Below, piece after piece: positions 35,701 through 49,100 of a stretch of 64,000 bases of DNA. The position numbers and the translations under genes are program-made. The notes under the pieces are model-generated. The model saw only the letters and a list, made by a program, of their open reading frames with translations. It had not been told where the DNA came from and did no database searches. Position 1 is the first letter of the stretch, and each line of letters begins with the position of its first letter. The DNA comes from Morella rubra (lineage: Eukaryota > Streptophyta > Magnoliopsida > Fagales > Myricaceae), in assembly GCA_003952965.2 (NCBI GenBank), contig CM025851.1, positions 31,634,119 through 31,698,118 on the forward strand, read 5' to 3'.

Positions 35701-38668
35701 CAAGAAGCACTTCTATGTAGATGATTCAAATTCCGTTTTTTTTTTCAAAGGAACTTGAATCTTTGGATATGCTTCATCACAATTCTCTGAAGCCATAGAT
35801 TTACAAATACAAATCAATTCAATTTCTTCATGGGTTAGGCTTTAGACGAAATCAACAACAACAAAAAGGTCCCCAAGACCCACCTTAACTGGCAAGTGGG
35901 TCTTCTCCCTAAATTGTTACACTATTGTTCAACAATTTCTAACATACCCGGTAAGTGGGATTCGATATAAGTTCACTAACGGGGTTCTCCAAGTTAACAA
36001 AGAAAAGAAAAAAATTACCAACAAGGATTTAATGAAAACAAAAATGGAACATCTGATTTCGTTTAGATTTACATATAAAGAAGATCAGGGAAATTTCGAT
36101 AAACAAAAGAAGTGAGCCTCATGTTCAAACCATGAAGAATGAAGAACAAAGAAAAGCCAAAAACGAAAACTAAAAGAAAATCTAAGATAGAAGTAAGCAA
36201 CACTTTGTTCGGAAGCAAGATAAGTAATTAAACTACAATGAGAACATTTTCAACCTCATACACGGAGCATAAAAGAGATGGGCCAAAAAAGAAAAGAAAA
36301 GCAAGACTTTGTGTTGTACCCAACAATCTGAACTGAGGATCAGTTTTTGTATTTTTCAACATTGAGTTACAGATGTCGAGTTAAATGGGTAGATCACTTT
36401 CACTAAGTTATGTTTTCTATGAGTTCCAACTTCAAACTTCAAATTTACTATTCTAGAACAAAAACGCGCCCTAATCTTGGGACAACCTCCATTTTAGAGA
36501 ATCAGGTGTTCTCTAAAGGTGATGCATTTTACGTACCAACAACAAATTCCTCAGCTTACCACTATGTAGAAGTAGAGGACAGAAATTATAGCACCCACTA
36601 TTGGAAACAAGCAACAAGCAAGGAAAACCAGTCACTCATTGACAGACAGACATGATTTTTAAGGATAAGAAATTCTGTACAAAGAATACCCAACACCCAC
36701 ACCAATACAAGATTAGTTATTAGGACTTGTCATCATAATCAGAAACTCCCAAGGAGGTATGGCACTTCTTCCTATGGGAATTGCATGCTGTAAACGTCTC
36801 AATAAAACATCTATGTCCACCAATGTCTGGCAATTCCTACGCACACATGGTTTACATATTTTGGTCAAAATACTAACTAGATAACTAAACCCTCCAACAT
36901 TGTTTTGCTCCCTGATATTTCTTTTTTGCACTTACTTTGGTTGCACACCAGCATTGATATATTTAAGCTTAACATTATATTCCCCAAAATGACACATATC
37001 GAGCTGTACGGTAATTTCTAAACTTTATTGGGACCAGTTTCTAGTTATTTCAAGGCTCGTGTGTTTTACATATCACCAAAACTTAATTTCTAAACTTCCA
37101 CAGTGGAATAGTGAGTTGAAGGAAAAACAAACATTTTGCATGGTACAGGATACAACATGAAAGGGAATAGCAGCTCTAGCTTCAAACAGAGCAATCACTA
37201 ATTATTTACACTCCCAGAAAGCACATACAGAGATAAGTCTCCTTATTTCCACTTGAAACATGCAAAGCACCAAAATATTATTGGATTAAGTCATGCTCCA
37301 CTTCTAGACGCAGCTAATTATCCGTATTTCCACACAGAACAGCAATATACAAGGGATACATTCCTTAATGCGCAGTAAGGGCAAGTGTTTCCAAACCTCC
37401 TTAACAAAGTTTCATCAGGCCTAACTTGCAAACCAACGGATCCAGCAATCCACAAAGCATCTCAGCAAAGTCAGTAAAATGATAACAGACTTCAACACAT
37501 TGAATGCGATACAATACCCAATGCAGCCACCAATAAAAAAAAAAGAATTGAGGTATATAAATGTAACCAGAAAGACACGGTAGATAAATGCAGACGTATA
37601 CAAATTATAGAGCAGAAAACAAACACGTGAAACAAAAATCTAAAACTTTTTACTAGGAAGTATATAAAGCTTTACCTCATGCTGGAATTCTGTAACCGAA
37701 CCATCCACTTGTGTGGGGGTTGTGATCGGCACTTGGAAAGAAGCATAATTTCCAGCAGCAGCGGCCGCAGCAACTTCAACCGGAGCTTTCATCTCGGGCG
37801 TTGTGGTGAAATAGTCTGAAGCCATAATCTTATTCAGCTTCTCTCTCAAAGCCGCATCTACCAAAAAAAATACACACACATATTAAGAAGCAATTAAACA
37901 AATGCAAAATAGTACAAATTAAATTTAAAAATCCCATGAACCAACAACCAAAAATGCAGATTGTCAGAAATCTTTACAAGAAACGCTGGCATTGGGCTCA
38001 ATAGGCTGGTCGGAGTTGGCGAGCCAGAGCTTGGCGTGCTCGATGCAGCGCTGCAAGGCATTCTTGTGGGACAAGCTCGTATCAACCGGGCGAGATATCA
38101 ACAAGCCACCCAGCGCCGATATGAAATCCAAGTCCCTCTCGCCAAGCAGATCGGTGGCGTCGTCTGTGACGTAATCGTAGGTCAAGCAACAACCTCGCTC
38201 GTGCGTCCTCGTCAGCATCGTCGCGGTAAAATCACTCTGCGGCTTCACGTCAAACAGTGACCCGAAGTAGAGCAGATTGAGGAGATCCTCCACAACTCCG
38301 AGGTCAGGCTGGTCGTTTTTGCTGCGCTGTTGGTCGTGGTCGTCGTCATCGGGGGTGTTCTCGCGATCGACGGCGGGGGCGAGCGCGGAATCGGAGGAGA
38401 GCTGGTAGTGTTGAGCGGCGAGGCTGAGCTCCTCGGAGACAGCTTGTGAAAGGGGCTGGCGGAGCTTCTCGAGCTCGTCGATGAGGGTGACGACAGCGGG
38501 CTTGGAGCGGAGGACCTCCTCTTGCTCCTTGTTGATGGGCTTGCCTTGTGCGATGGTTTCCTCCATCTGGAGGATGCGGTTGAGCTTCTTTTTCAAGCCT
38601 CGGAGGCGCTTGCTCACGACGCTGAGGACTGGGCCTTCCGAGACGTCAGAGGCAACGCTTGCCGCCAT
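32766..38668 (-). CDS. Caprin-like RGG-box (glycine-rich) protein
   Basis: Four exons, 38668-37978, 37857-37676, 33324-33247 and 33161-32766, join in frame to 448 residues. Residues about 15-85 are helical with KKKLNRILQMEETI, GKPINKEQEEVL and IDELEKLRQPL. This resembles the start of the animal caprin homology region (RNA-granule proteins). The middle is acidic and polar, with an Ala-rich run in exon 2. The last exon (about 318-448) is a disordered RNA-binding tail: QQYIPRRAYQNQ, then RGGRGG repeats and Tyr/Asn/Gly-rich stretches. A role in mRNA binding or granule assembly is inferred only. The 4.35-kb third intron carries a LINE fragment. A small extra exon inside it cannot be excluded. Confidence 0.8.
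34570..35484 (-). mobile_element. 5'-truncated LINE (non-LTR retrotransposon) fragment
   Basis: A minus-strand insertion of about 915 bases with a poly(A) tail at 34570-34580. Direct repeats CCAAGAAAGCT at 34559-34569 and 35485-35495 give an 11-base target duplication. It encodes only the C-terminal part of the LINE polyprotein: GNGSRIRFWYDKWCG, then the zf-RVT zinc knuckle (CYLCKSDRETVDHVLLHCKM, near 35040-34960), and the IWWSLWRERNERCFE end. The frame shifts once, near 34870. It sits in intron 3 of the caprin-like gene on the same strand. Confidence 0.8.
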
Positions 38669-40180
38669 TGGCTCCGATTCGAAGGAGAGGGTTTAGTTAG
38701 GAAGAAAAGAGGAAGGCACCACCGGTCTTTGGTGGTGGTGCAAAATGAAGGGTTTTTCTGTGTGGGTGGGGGAAGGAAGTGAAAGCGGCTTTTGAGAACG
38801 GATTTCAGTAGAGACCGAGAGAAAATAGAGAGCTGAGAGCCTGAGAGGGCAGAGGCTTTTAATTGAGTCTGATAGGGGGAGGATAAGGGTTTAGGGGAAG
38901 TGGATTAGTACTACTGGACTCTTAATAGCAATTATTTTCGCGTCCTCGTTACGATTTAATTTTAAAATTTAAAAAAACTGTTGAGTTGAATTGTAAGGGA
39001 CGGAAATAATTGACTTTTTTTTTTTTTTTTATAATGATTAACAACAAAAATTAGATTTTTTTTTTTGGATGTCTTTAAGAATGTAGAACCCCAGCCGGCA
39101 GCCACCTATAGAAGAGATGTTTAAAAATATAATTTTTTTAAAATTAGGTGATATTTATTTTTAACATTTAAAAAAAAAGTTAAAATTTTTACATCCAGAC
39201 ATTTAAATTCAAACTTTTTCACATAAGTTCCAACACTTTTTTTTCACACTTCAGTATTTTTTCTCCAAATTTCATTACTTTTTTATTAAAAAGTTTAATC
39301 AATCTTTCCTCTTGTTTAACAAATTCTGATAAAAATCTTTTGTCAAACTCTCATAAGAATATTCTTATGAGAATGTGAGTAAAGAAATATTTTGAAAGAA
39401 AATTATTATGAGAAGAGTGTGTATGAGTTTTAGTAAAAAGTATTTTGTCCTTTGTGTATTGTTTTTAATAGATAAAATTTTTATTCAAGATTGAAATATT
39501 TTTTTCTAAAAAAAAAAAATATATCATGTTTGAACCATAACAACGGGTTTGACTATGATGCGTATTTTCCCGATCTACATGCCAGCATCGAAATACAGCT
39601 GGGGGCTCTTTCTCGAATTGAGGAATACAAAAAGATGTTAAGAAGCACCTTTAGTGCACAAGGCTCCGTCGAGTTCTGAATGGAGACGGCGTGGGGGGGT
39701 ACTTTACGTGTCATTCTCCACTTTTTATGTCGATAAAGAAGGCAAATGATAAAAGTTAGAATCCAAGTCAGAACATACGCATCTTGATCAGTTGATCAGA
39801 TGCAATAGGTTAAAGGTCATACTGCGAAGATCATATCCACAAAATCAAAGCAAAAAAAGTTTGCAATCCAAATCCAAAATTGCCATATACCTGTAAAACT
39901 TCCCGAATCCCCACTTCATCTGAGCAAAATTGGGTGAGCAGGTACATTGGTAGGGAGAGAGTATTACAAAATTGGCCTAAAAAATGTGTCATCCTTCGAA
40001 GCTGTTGTGATAATTTTCTTCTTGAAACTGCTACTGCTTACAATCTCTTCACTTGAATGAAGCAGAGGAAGACAAGAAGACCAACTAATAAAATGACAAT
40101 GGGATGCGGCAGGCAAAAGCCGGGCCCTAATTTGAATAGCTGTATAGAGCATCGGGGAAGAACATATTATATTGTTGGCT
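38669..40180. other. Gap between the caprin-like gene and AMP deaminase
   Basis: Contains the caprin-like promoter side (AGGGTTTAGGGG at about 38886-38897, which on the gene strand is a telo-box-like AAACCCT motif about 220 bases from the ATG) and very AT-rich DNA from 38930 to 39700. A perfect hairpin CATAAGAATATTCTTATG lies near 39351-39368. No gene seen. Confidence 0.55.
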
Positions 40181-43100
40181 TCATGGCTCTACTTCTTCAG
40201 GAAACCTGGCTTTTCCTGAGTAGACATACTGCATCTCTTCCTTCCATGTCTGCAGAACATCTACCTCATTAGCTGGAAACAACAGACATCAAACTGCTTG
40301 CACTTAAAAGGTCTCTAATAAATCATGAAACTTGCCTCATGTCGAAATGCAATCCTGAAATTGGGTACATTTGTTTTATGAATATCATTGCCTTCAGGGC
40401 CTCTCATGAAATATCTATCTCCAAGCCAGTGCAACTGCAAAAGCAACCAAAATGATAACAGGAACATTGATGATTATTATTCCAGTAAGTACTATTACAA
40501 AAACAGATAGTCCGCAATTATTCTGCTTCTCCATGCAAAAAGCAAACACACGCACACCCAGATGGAGTAAAAGGAAGCGGGTGGTTGGAACATTGAAAGG
40601 ATCTACCACCATGTATGGGAGCAGTGGAACTCGTGGTCAGTCTCCTAGAAATCCTTTAGACAGTTCAATATCAGGTCGGATCACAATGGGGTCAATCAAC
40701 CAGTGCTAGTCTCATCTAGGTGGGATTCTAGTAGGAATGTTGTTTTGAATATGGCCTACCCTTCAGGGTTGTTTCAATAGTGATGCAAGACTCAAAACTT
40801 TGCATTGGCACTACACAGCTGGAGACTTCATCATTGCCCCAAACAATGGCCCCTAGGGTTGGATATAGAAGTAAAATATTTTCCCTGAAAATAGCTTATT
40901 CGCCAGTACACGTGATATAGCATAATCCGCTTGCTTGTGTGTTAGCCATTAGCCTTGAAAGATTTTTCCATCCTTTCAAAAATTTTATATTTTCACTCCA
41001 GAAAAAGCAGAATAGGGACGAACTTCCTTTTTTCTGAGGATGGAAAAACTTTCTCGAATCAAAAAGCTGAAGTTACAAATTAGTTTACAGTATGTGTGGT
41101 TGTTTGGGGAAATTCCAACTTGTATTGGCCAACATAGAAGATAGCCGAGCTCCTCACCTTTGTGTCATGTGAAAATCCGGATTGATAAACGGAATTTCTA
41201 GCTATCTCACAGAGGTCACAAGAACTGAGCTTCCAGACCTGCAAGAAGAAGTCTATAAGACAAATGAATGAGCAATGATGGAAAACAATATTCTAACATA
41301 CCTTTGCAGCAACACTATATTCTTCCACGAGAGGTTCCTTTGTTAAATGGATTTGCAAAGGATCATCTGTTGAGAGTGAGATATTAAGGCCACGCTGGAA
41401 GAACATGAGAAAGGGGTTGCGATGATAGTCCAAGAAAAGGGAATTGTTGCTCAGAGGTGACATGGCCAATCCAATCTGAAAATATAATCAACATTATTAT
41501 TCAATTTAGTGCAACATTAAAACAATTGAGACAGGCCTTAATCATACAGTTACGAAAGGAACTCCATAGCACCATGAACTTTAGGGGACTGCAGATTATG
41601 ACAGACAGGAGACAGCAAATCACTCCAGTCAGCAAGGAGAATTTGAGAAGAGAGGGAAGCATGGAGAATTTGAAAAGAGAGGGAAGAGAGAGACAGAGAG
41701 CAAAGACATGTTGGCCAAACCTGTGCAAGATAATACAAATACTGCAAAACTGGAGATTTCCGCAGATTAATCCCATGGGAAATGTTATGGCATAGAAGGA
41801 ATGCAGCAGCTAAATGGTCAATATCACCTGCCTGCTAAGATTGCAAATATCATAAGAATCTCAATGACGACAGAAGAACAGGAACTTAAGATAAACATTA
41901 TAACAAAACCTCTCCACAGTGGGGCCGGAATCGTATGGTTGGCATTCCTTTTGATTCCCGAAGCTGAAAAGACCATCCATAGTTTGACATCAGTTTCAAC
42001 TTCAGATTCTTTATTTCTCACAAAGGTAAGGTGAGGTTAATTTGTCAAGAAGTTGAATTATGGTCGGACCTTGTTGAGAGTATACAAGTTTGCATAGCAG
42101 TAATAAGCATAATAGGAATACGCAGGATTGAACTCATTGGTCCATTCAGCTGGTGTTGGCATGTGCTTAGTTGGACGCCTTTCTGGTTTACTTTCATCAT
42201 CAACAAGATCAAAACCCACCACCTGAATTGAAAAATAACTAACCTCATTAAGCACCCTGAGTTTAAATCCAAAAAAAAAAACAAACAAAAATTCAATGGC
42301 GGGAAGAGAAAGCAATCAAATAATCATAACACATGTTAATTCAGCCACGACCTCACAAGTAACCGACTCAACACAAAAGCAATGCAGAGATCAAGATGAG
42401 TGTGCGGAAATACAAGGACGGGTATAACAACAAATGAATGTCTACCTAAGGCTGAGAAGGCACAAAAATAGACAGGTTGAAGGAAAATCATATAAGATAA
42501 AATCAAGTGTTTCTTTTCAACTTAAAGGAGCCAAGGCACAACTGGAATGCTGAAAATTGGACAGTGGACAATGAGAAATGACCTGATTGCCAAGTATTTT
42601 AACAGGCATATGGTCAAAAAAGAGTGAACAGTGAGGGGAATTTGTTGTTTGCCCCAACTAGAGGAACCCAGGCTCTGTTTGATTCAGTTTTATTTCAAAA
42701 AATGGCAGAGATATACCAATTTGGAATGAGTGAACAAGTGCCATTACAGTATGAAGTTCACATTGATTTATCACTCCTGCCATATTTTTTGCCACAAGTT
42801 AGAAAAAGTAATAGCTTTGGACTTGTCCAGCGCACAACACACCTTCCCAACTGACATAGAACAGGGACTTCTGATGTCATTCCCACTATTACGGCCATAT
42901 TGTTCTTCAAATGGAGCAGTAAGCAGCCGCGTCAATCAAATAGTGAGACAAATTGGCAGTTGTCTTATATAGGATTGGATACAAAAATAATTACATTGGA
43001 AAATAGCAATAAGCCATAAGCCAATACACATGAAATATTTTGCTGGCGAGAAATCGCAGACTGAAAATAGCTAATGACATGCAGAGACATAAGCGGTTAT

Positions 43101-46100
43101 TTAATGAGGACTCTTTTCTGATGCTTCACACTACTGGACAATCGAAGACAAGTATAAAATAAAAAAGAAGGGACAGGGAATGAGAAATATGTCCCATCTC
43201 CATCTGAATGGAGAATGAGTTCAACGATTAAAGAATTGTCAATAAAGGGCATATACAAAAATGATGCACTCAACAAACCTGCATCAGGAACAAATGTAAT
43301 TGAGGATGAGAACCTGGATCAACTGTGGCTTCAAATAGTGGAATAAACACGTTATCCAAGATATTCTGAAAAGAGGTAACAATTCCCATTGCTTTGTACA
43401 CATTATATAGCCGTGGTAGCTGCACATCAAAGTTCAAATAAAGATACAAAAAAGAAGTTAAGAAAAACGATGTACATCAGTGAATAATTTAAGAAGCAAC
43501 TTACAATTGACAATACATTGGTAAAAGTAACATGTAATGCCAATGTGACGAATTCTAATGAAGATTCAAGCAATATGACTGTACAATATATCTAATGGGG
43601 GCCACATTGCTGTCTCTAAATCTTTGTTATGTCTAGTTCAACTCCCATGCGATCAAAATAAATCTATCACCAAATGTATCCAAATTCTATATATACATAG
43701 AAGACTTTCAATAATCTCCAGAGTCTACAGATTCAAGTGTGATGAAATGATAGATGTCACTTTTAAATATGCTTTTTTGCCCCACAGAACAAGGTTCATT
43801 AAATTACCTGCTTCAGATCTGAATTAAAAAGAATGCACCTACTTGCTCAAGAAACTAATATATGCATAGTCTATATTCTTGTGGAATACCAAGTGGTCCA
43901 CTCTTACTTCACCAGATGATCATCACTACGGAAAATGAAATTAATTTTAGTGTGTCCAGATCTGAATGCATAAAGTCAACATGTATGCTAAAAAGAGTAA
44001 CATACGCTAAATTTTATCTCCTCTCTCTCTCTCTCCCATAAACAATCGTATCTGGATAAACAACTACATAAATAATCAAGTAAGCCACACAACTACAGGA
44101 GCATGCCACAGGCAATCACGCAAAAGGAGTTAATACATCAAGTAGTAAATCATGAGGAAACAGCACCAACTCATCTCTCTTATAAGCACCAGGATAGACA
44201 TTAACCACACATACTCCAGCAGCTATCAAAAGAAGAAGAGGAAGACATAAAATACCTGGATTAACCATACAGCATTCTCACTATAAATTTCATTGTTAAC
44301 AAACCAACTTGCCATCTGATCCCATTCACTTTGTTTCCTTCCATAAATGGAAATCCTGTACTCCGCCACCTAAAAATGAAAGAAAAGCAAATTCCTCAGC
44401 ATTCAACTTAGCAATTGTCTGAGATAATAAGAAGGAGAAGAAAGTTTAATTGTTCAAGTATTTGATTTGGCTCTGGAGAGCTGACAAGCGAAATTTGTTG
44501 GTAAGAGGTGTTCCAAAACCAAAACCAAAACCAACATCAACAAAATGACACAACACAATTACAAAACCATCAATTTGTACAAGCAGCAGCAATATATCCT
44601 TGACAACGTCACTTATAGACCAAGAATTTTGTCCTCATCATTGCTTCAATATTGTTCAGTGGTTAAGCATATTGCCAAATTAATCTGTTTTTTGGTGATC
44701 AGCACCAAATTAAATCACATTACCGAAATCCACCAAACAATTCTGAGCCAATCAGTAGATTTGAAGGATACTTGGTATAAACCATATATAGAACACTGCT
44801 CAAATTTGATGTTTACAACGCAAATATTAACTATCTGCAATCAAATTTTGGCTTTTGAACTAAGCAGTTCAGAAAGTACAGAAATTTGTGTAAGTACCAG
44901 GAGTTCAATAGCCCTTCAAGAGAATCTAAGCAAAAAAGCACAATAAAATAAGATCTGATACCTGTATATATGGGTAAATATTTTACTTAAATTAAATGCT
45001 GAAGAAGATCATGGTGCAAATTAGTCTAATGTTTTTTCTTTCCGGTAAGTAGTCTAATGTATTTTCTGAGCATGAAAAGCCAAAAAGTGACTACAACATG
45101 AATGACATACTCAGCTCGATAATCGTCCAGCAAAATTGATCACCAAATATAAATATGAGGACACTATGAATCAGAAGATACAGAGGATCCACGGACAAAG
45201 GAGAAAAAGATACTTTCTGACACGATAAATGATAAAACCTGGTATTTGCTTGCTTCAAGATCTGATAAAACTTCCTTGGTTACTTCTGCCAGAAACCGAC
45301 CTGCAATATATATTCAAATACTTTGCTTAGCAGAAGCAACACATTGACTATGGTTATCAGTATGGATCAAGGATACAACAACAAAAACAGAAGTGAAGCA
45401 GAATCAAAACAGTATCCCAAAAAGGGTAAAGACTAAAGAGCCTAAGCTTGAAAAATATAACACCCATGCAAATTGAACCAATCTGGTAAATACAATAACA
45501 ACCAAGATTTGTCATCTACTACATTTTAGCATAAGAATGTGCATATCTGATTTGTCATGTACTACATTTCAGCATAAGAATGTGCATATCTGATTTGTCA
45601 TCTACTACATTTGAGCATAAGAATGTGCATATCTCTAGATGAAGTGCTTTTGATGTTTTTCACAGACTTTTACACTCATCATAAAGAAGAAAAACAATTA
45701 CACAAGAAATGGAAAGACCAAACCAAACAAAAGGCTAGTATTATTTCCTGAAGGTTCTCCAAATGCAATAAATTCTTATTAGAGTTTCCAAGCATCAAAT
45801 ATTATACATGCAACAAGTAGGTTTAACTGTAATCATGAACCAAACCTTGGATAAGATTGTCCTGCTTTAAGAATATCTCTCTGAGTCTGCTCTGTCCACA
45901 AGGATTATATTTAAGGTTGAATTTGTCAAATCGATGAAAGGTACTTTTATCAGCATGAACATCCAATAAATCGACATTCAGATCATGCCTGCATCAAGAT
46001 TCCCTTCAGTATTAGAAAAGCGAGGACATATATGTGAAAACATATTTAGACTTATGGAGCAAGAGAGAGAGGCTTTCTTCTGACAGATAGAAATCAAGAG

Positions 46101-49100
46101 AACCACAGGTTTGCATACCCTGTCAAGTCCAAACTCTCAAAAACTTCCTTGAGGGTCATATATTTTCCATCTCTGAATATGACAACCTGCCACAGCGGGA
46201 TTCAAAAGGATACAAAGTGAAATGTAAGTGGGACTGTGGGAGAAAATTCGCGAGACATATAAATCTGAATTGCTCAATTTCAACTCATCCCAAATAGGTC
46301 AAAACACTGAACTAGCCAAAACAATAAGTTTGAAGAGGGAAAAAAAAAAGAACTTTTTTTACCTCATCAGGTTCCTTTTTGAGCTTTGACTTGATGAACC
46401 GAAGGAGATGCTTCTGGTTCATGCATGCAGAATGATGCACATGAGTATCAACTTTTCTGATATTGTAAAAATCACGGTGTGGTGCGCTCTTTTGATCCAG
46501 AAACTCCCTATCCGCATATACCAACAGATGAAGGCGGAATTTCTGTATGATGTTCAGATATATGTTATACACGTGCTAAAGTGCAAAACACAGAACATAA
46601 GTGCAAAGACAAAGGTTGCAGAAAACTACCTCCTCAAGAAATCGCAGTCTATGATGGCATACGGATCGAACATTTCCAAGAGACGTAACTTTTAGAAGGT
46701 GATGCATATCAGTGAAAAATCTTGTTGAACTTGCAACAGGGAACAAATCCACAGTATCTGAGTTAACAATCAAAGAAAGCTTCAATATACTTATAATCTA
46801 GAAACTGTATAATAAAAGGATACTCGCACATCAAATATTCAATACAGAATTTTCACTTTTAATGCATTATGTATTATTCTGCAATATGTACCACTTTCAC
46901 TTGCATAAACATGTACGACTCCATCTTCCATTTTGAAATGGTGCTGGATAGAAAACCACAAAGCAACAGTCAGACACAAGGTTAAAAATCAAATGAATGA
47001 TTGTGTTATAATGTTAATATACACTATCTTTATTATATACAACAACAACAACAAAATCCATGCAAATCTCACATCATGAATGAGGAAAGATTAACTCACA
47101 GATGTTGCTTCAGTTGGTTCAAAGTGAAAGGGATCCCTCTTCATCTCTGATGCACTAAACACCCCCACAGATTCCTTCATCCATGGTACAACTCTTTCCC
47201 GATAGACATAACTCTCACGCAAATCTAAACATTCCTCAATTATTTCCCGTTCCTCTTCATCTTCTGCAGTTGTTGACTCTGAAACCGCATGTTTTGCAAG
47301 AGAAATATTCAAAAACTAGTTAGTATTTGGCTCAGATGATACAATAAAAAAATGAGTGCATTTCCAAAGGTTGACGAACCCATTCTCTGTACCCAATTAG
47401 TAGTGATAAAACATTATTTTCTTTTAACAACAAAGGGGAACTAAATAAAGTCAAGAAGTAGAGAAATGCCAATACCACCACTGAGTGTACCAACCAACAA
47501 CAGGACCAATAAATATTAACATCAGCAGTATTTGAAGAGAGATTGAAAGATACATATTTCCATTTAACTCTCTAGGACAAGGAAGTCGAGAATACCAGGG
47601 ACTGCTTTTGTCAGAGAGACAGTAGTGTTGGCAAAATTAGGATCATTCCCCACCATGTGCACTGAAGCTGTATCTACCTTTCTATTCCCATGCAGATCTA
47701 CACCAGCTTTTGGCTCACTCACAGTTGCCCTGCACATCTTATTGTGTATACAGTTCCCATCATCATCTAGTATTGGAACAGGGCATAAGTTTTGGTTCTT
47801 TAAATTTATATCCTGCAAATCCATCAACCCCATCAGTATGGAACATTTTCTTTTCTAAGTGAAATCCCCTAGTACATGAAAGAGTGAAAAAGTGCTTTCG
47901 TTGTTGTGGAATAAGAAGCCTTGGGGAAAGTCGGGTCTAGAGGAGGTCCTCTCATCTGAGAATGGATTTTTTCTGTTCAAATTTAAAGATCATGTACAGA
48001 CTTAATTGGATTGAGCCTTGGTATGGAAACCTACCAAGTGATAACTTTCAAATTCAGAGAAATCCTGGAACTAAAAATGGGCAATCCTGAGCCAAATCCG
48101 GTTTTCTGAAAACAAATAAGGGTTCATAAAGCGGGAATCAAAAAGGATAGGTGCAGAGACTCGATGGAAGTTGTTCTAATAAATGGGGTTGACTTCGTTC
48201 CGTTATTAAAGTAATCCTTCTATCAAAACTACAGAAAGGATGAAGGATAAACCTATATACATACTGACATACTATCCCAACTAATTAATAACGACCTGAA
48301 TCTTTATTTCTTTTTTTCTGTTAAAGAGATCAACCACAGAGAATCACTTTTTTAGTCACAACCATAAAGACATATCAGTGAAAAACTTGGATTAGTAGAA
48401 TCTTTTCACCAGAGGACTGGCACTCATTCCTGTTGTCTGTAAACTCTGTTCCCCCATAATATATTCTCATACTTGATACCATTGTATCAGAAACAATGAT
48501 TATAGGGGAAAATACACTTTTCACCCACAAATTACCAGAGTAGTGACACATTGCACCCCAAACTACCATCTTTAAGACATTGCACCCTCAAACTACCAAT
48601 GTTATACATTTTGCACCCTAAACTACCCACTTTGACGCATTACACCCTCCAACTATAATATTAAACACTTTGCACCCTCCATTTGACAATAATACCCTTG
48701 AGAAATTAATGAATTGACAACAATATCTAAGGGCATTATCGTCATTTTAGTTTAAAAATTTGATAAAGGGTGCAAAGTGTTAAAAATTGTAGTTAAGGGT
48801 GCAATGTGTCAAAATTGGTAGTTTAGGGTGCAAAGTGTAAAATATATGGTAGTTCATGGGTGAAAAGTGTATTTTTCCCATGATTATATGATTGCACAAG
48901 GGTACTTTCTTTGATGTCAAGATGAGACATCCCGTAAGTAAAGAAACCTACTGACTGGTGATTGGAGTAGGTTCCCAAGTACACCATGCCAATTTTGGTA
49001 ACCTTAATATCATCCAGTAGTGATTGATATTTCCCCATGCCAAACACAACATTTTTGCTATTCAAGCTCAAGCATACTAGAATATGAAATAAGTAGCTAG

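Noticed and set aside
38886-38897. Telomeric repeat
   Set aside because: Only a single AGGGTTTAGGGG motif; it fits a promoter telo-box, not an interstitial telomere.
45506-45634. CRISPR-like repeat array
   Set aside because: Units are contiguous without spacers and lie in a plant intron, so it is a minisatellite.
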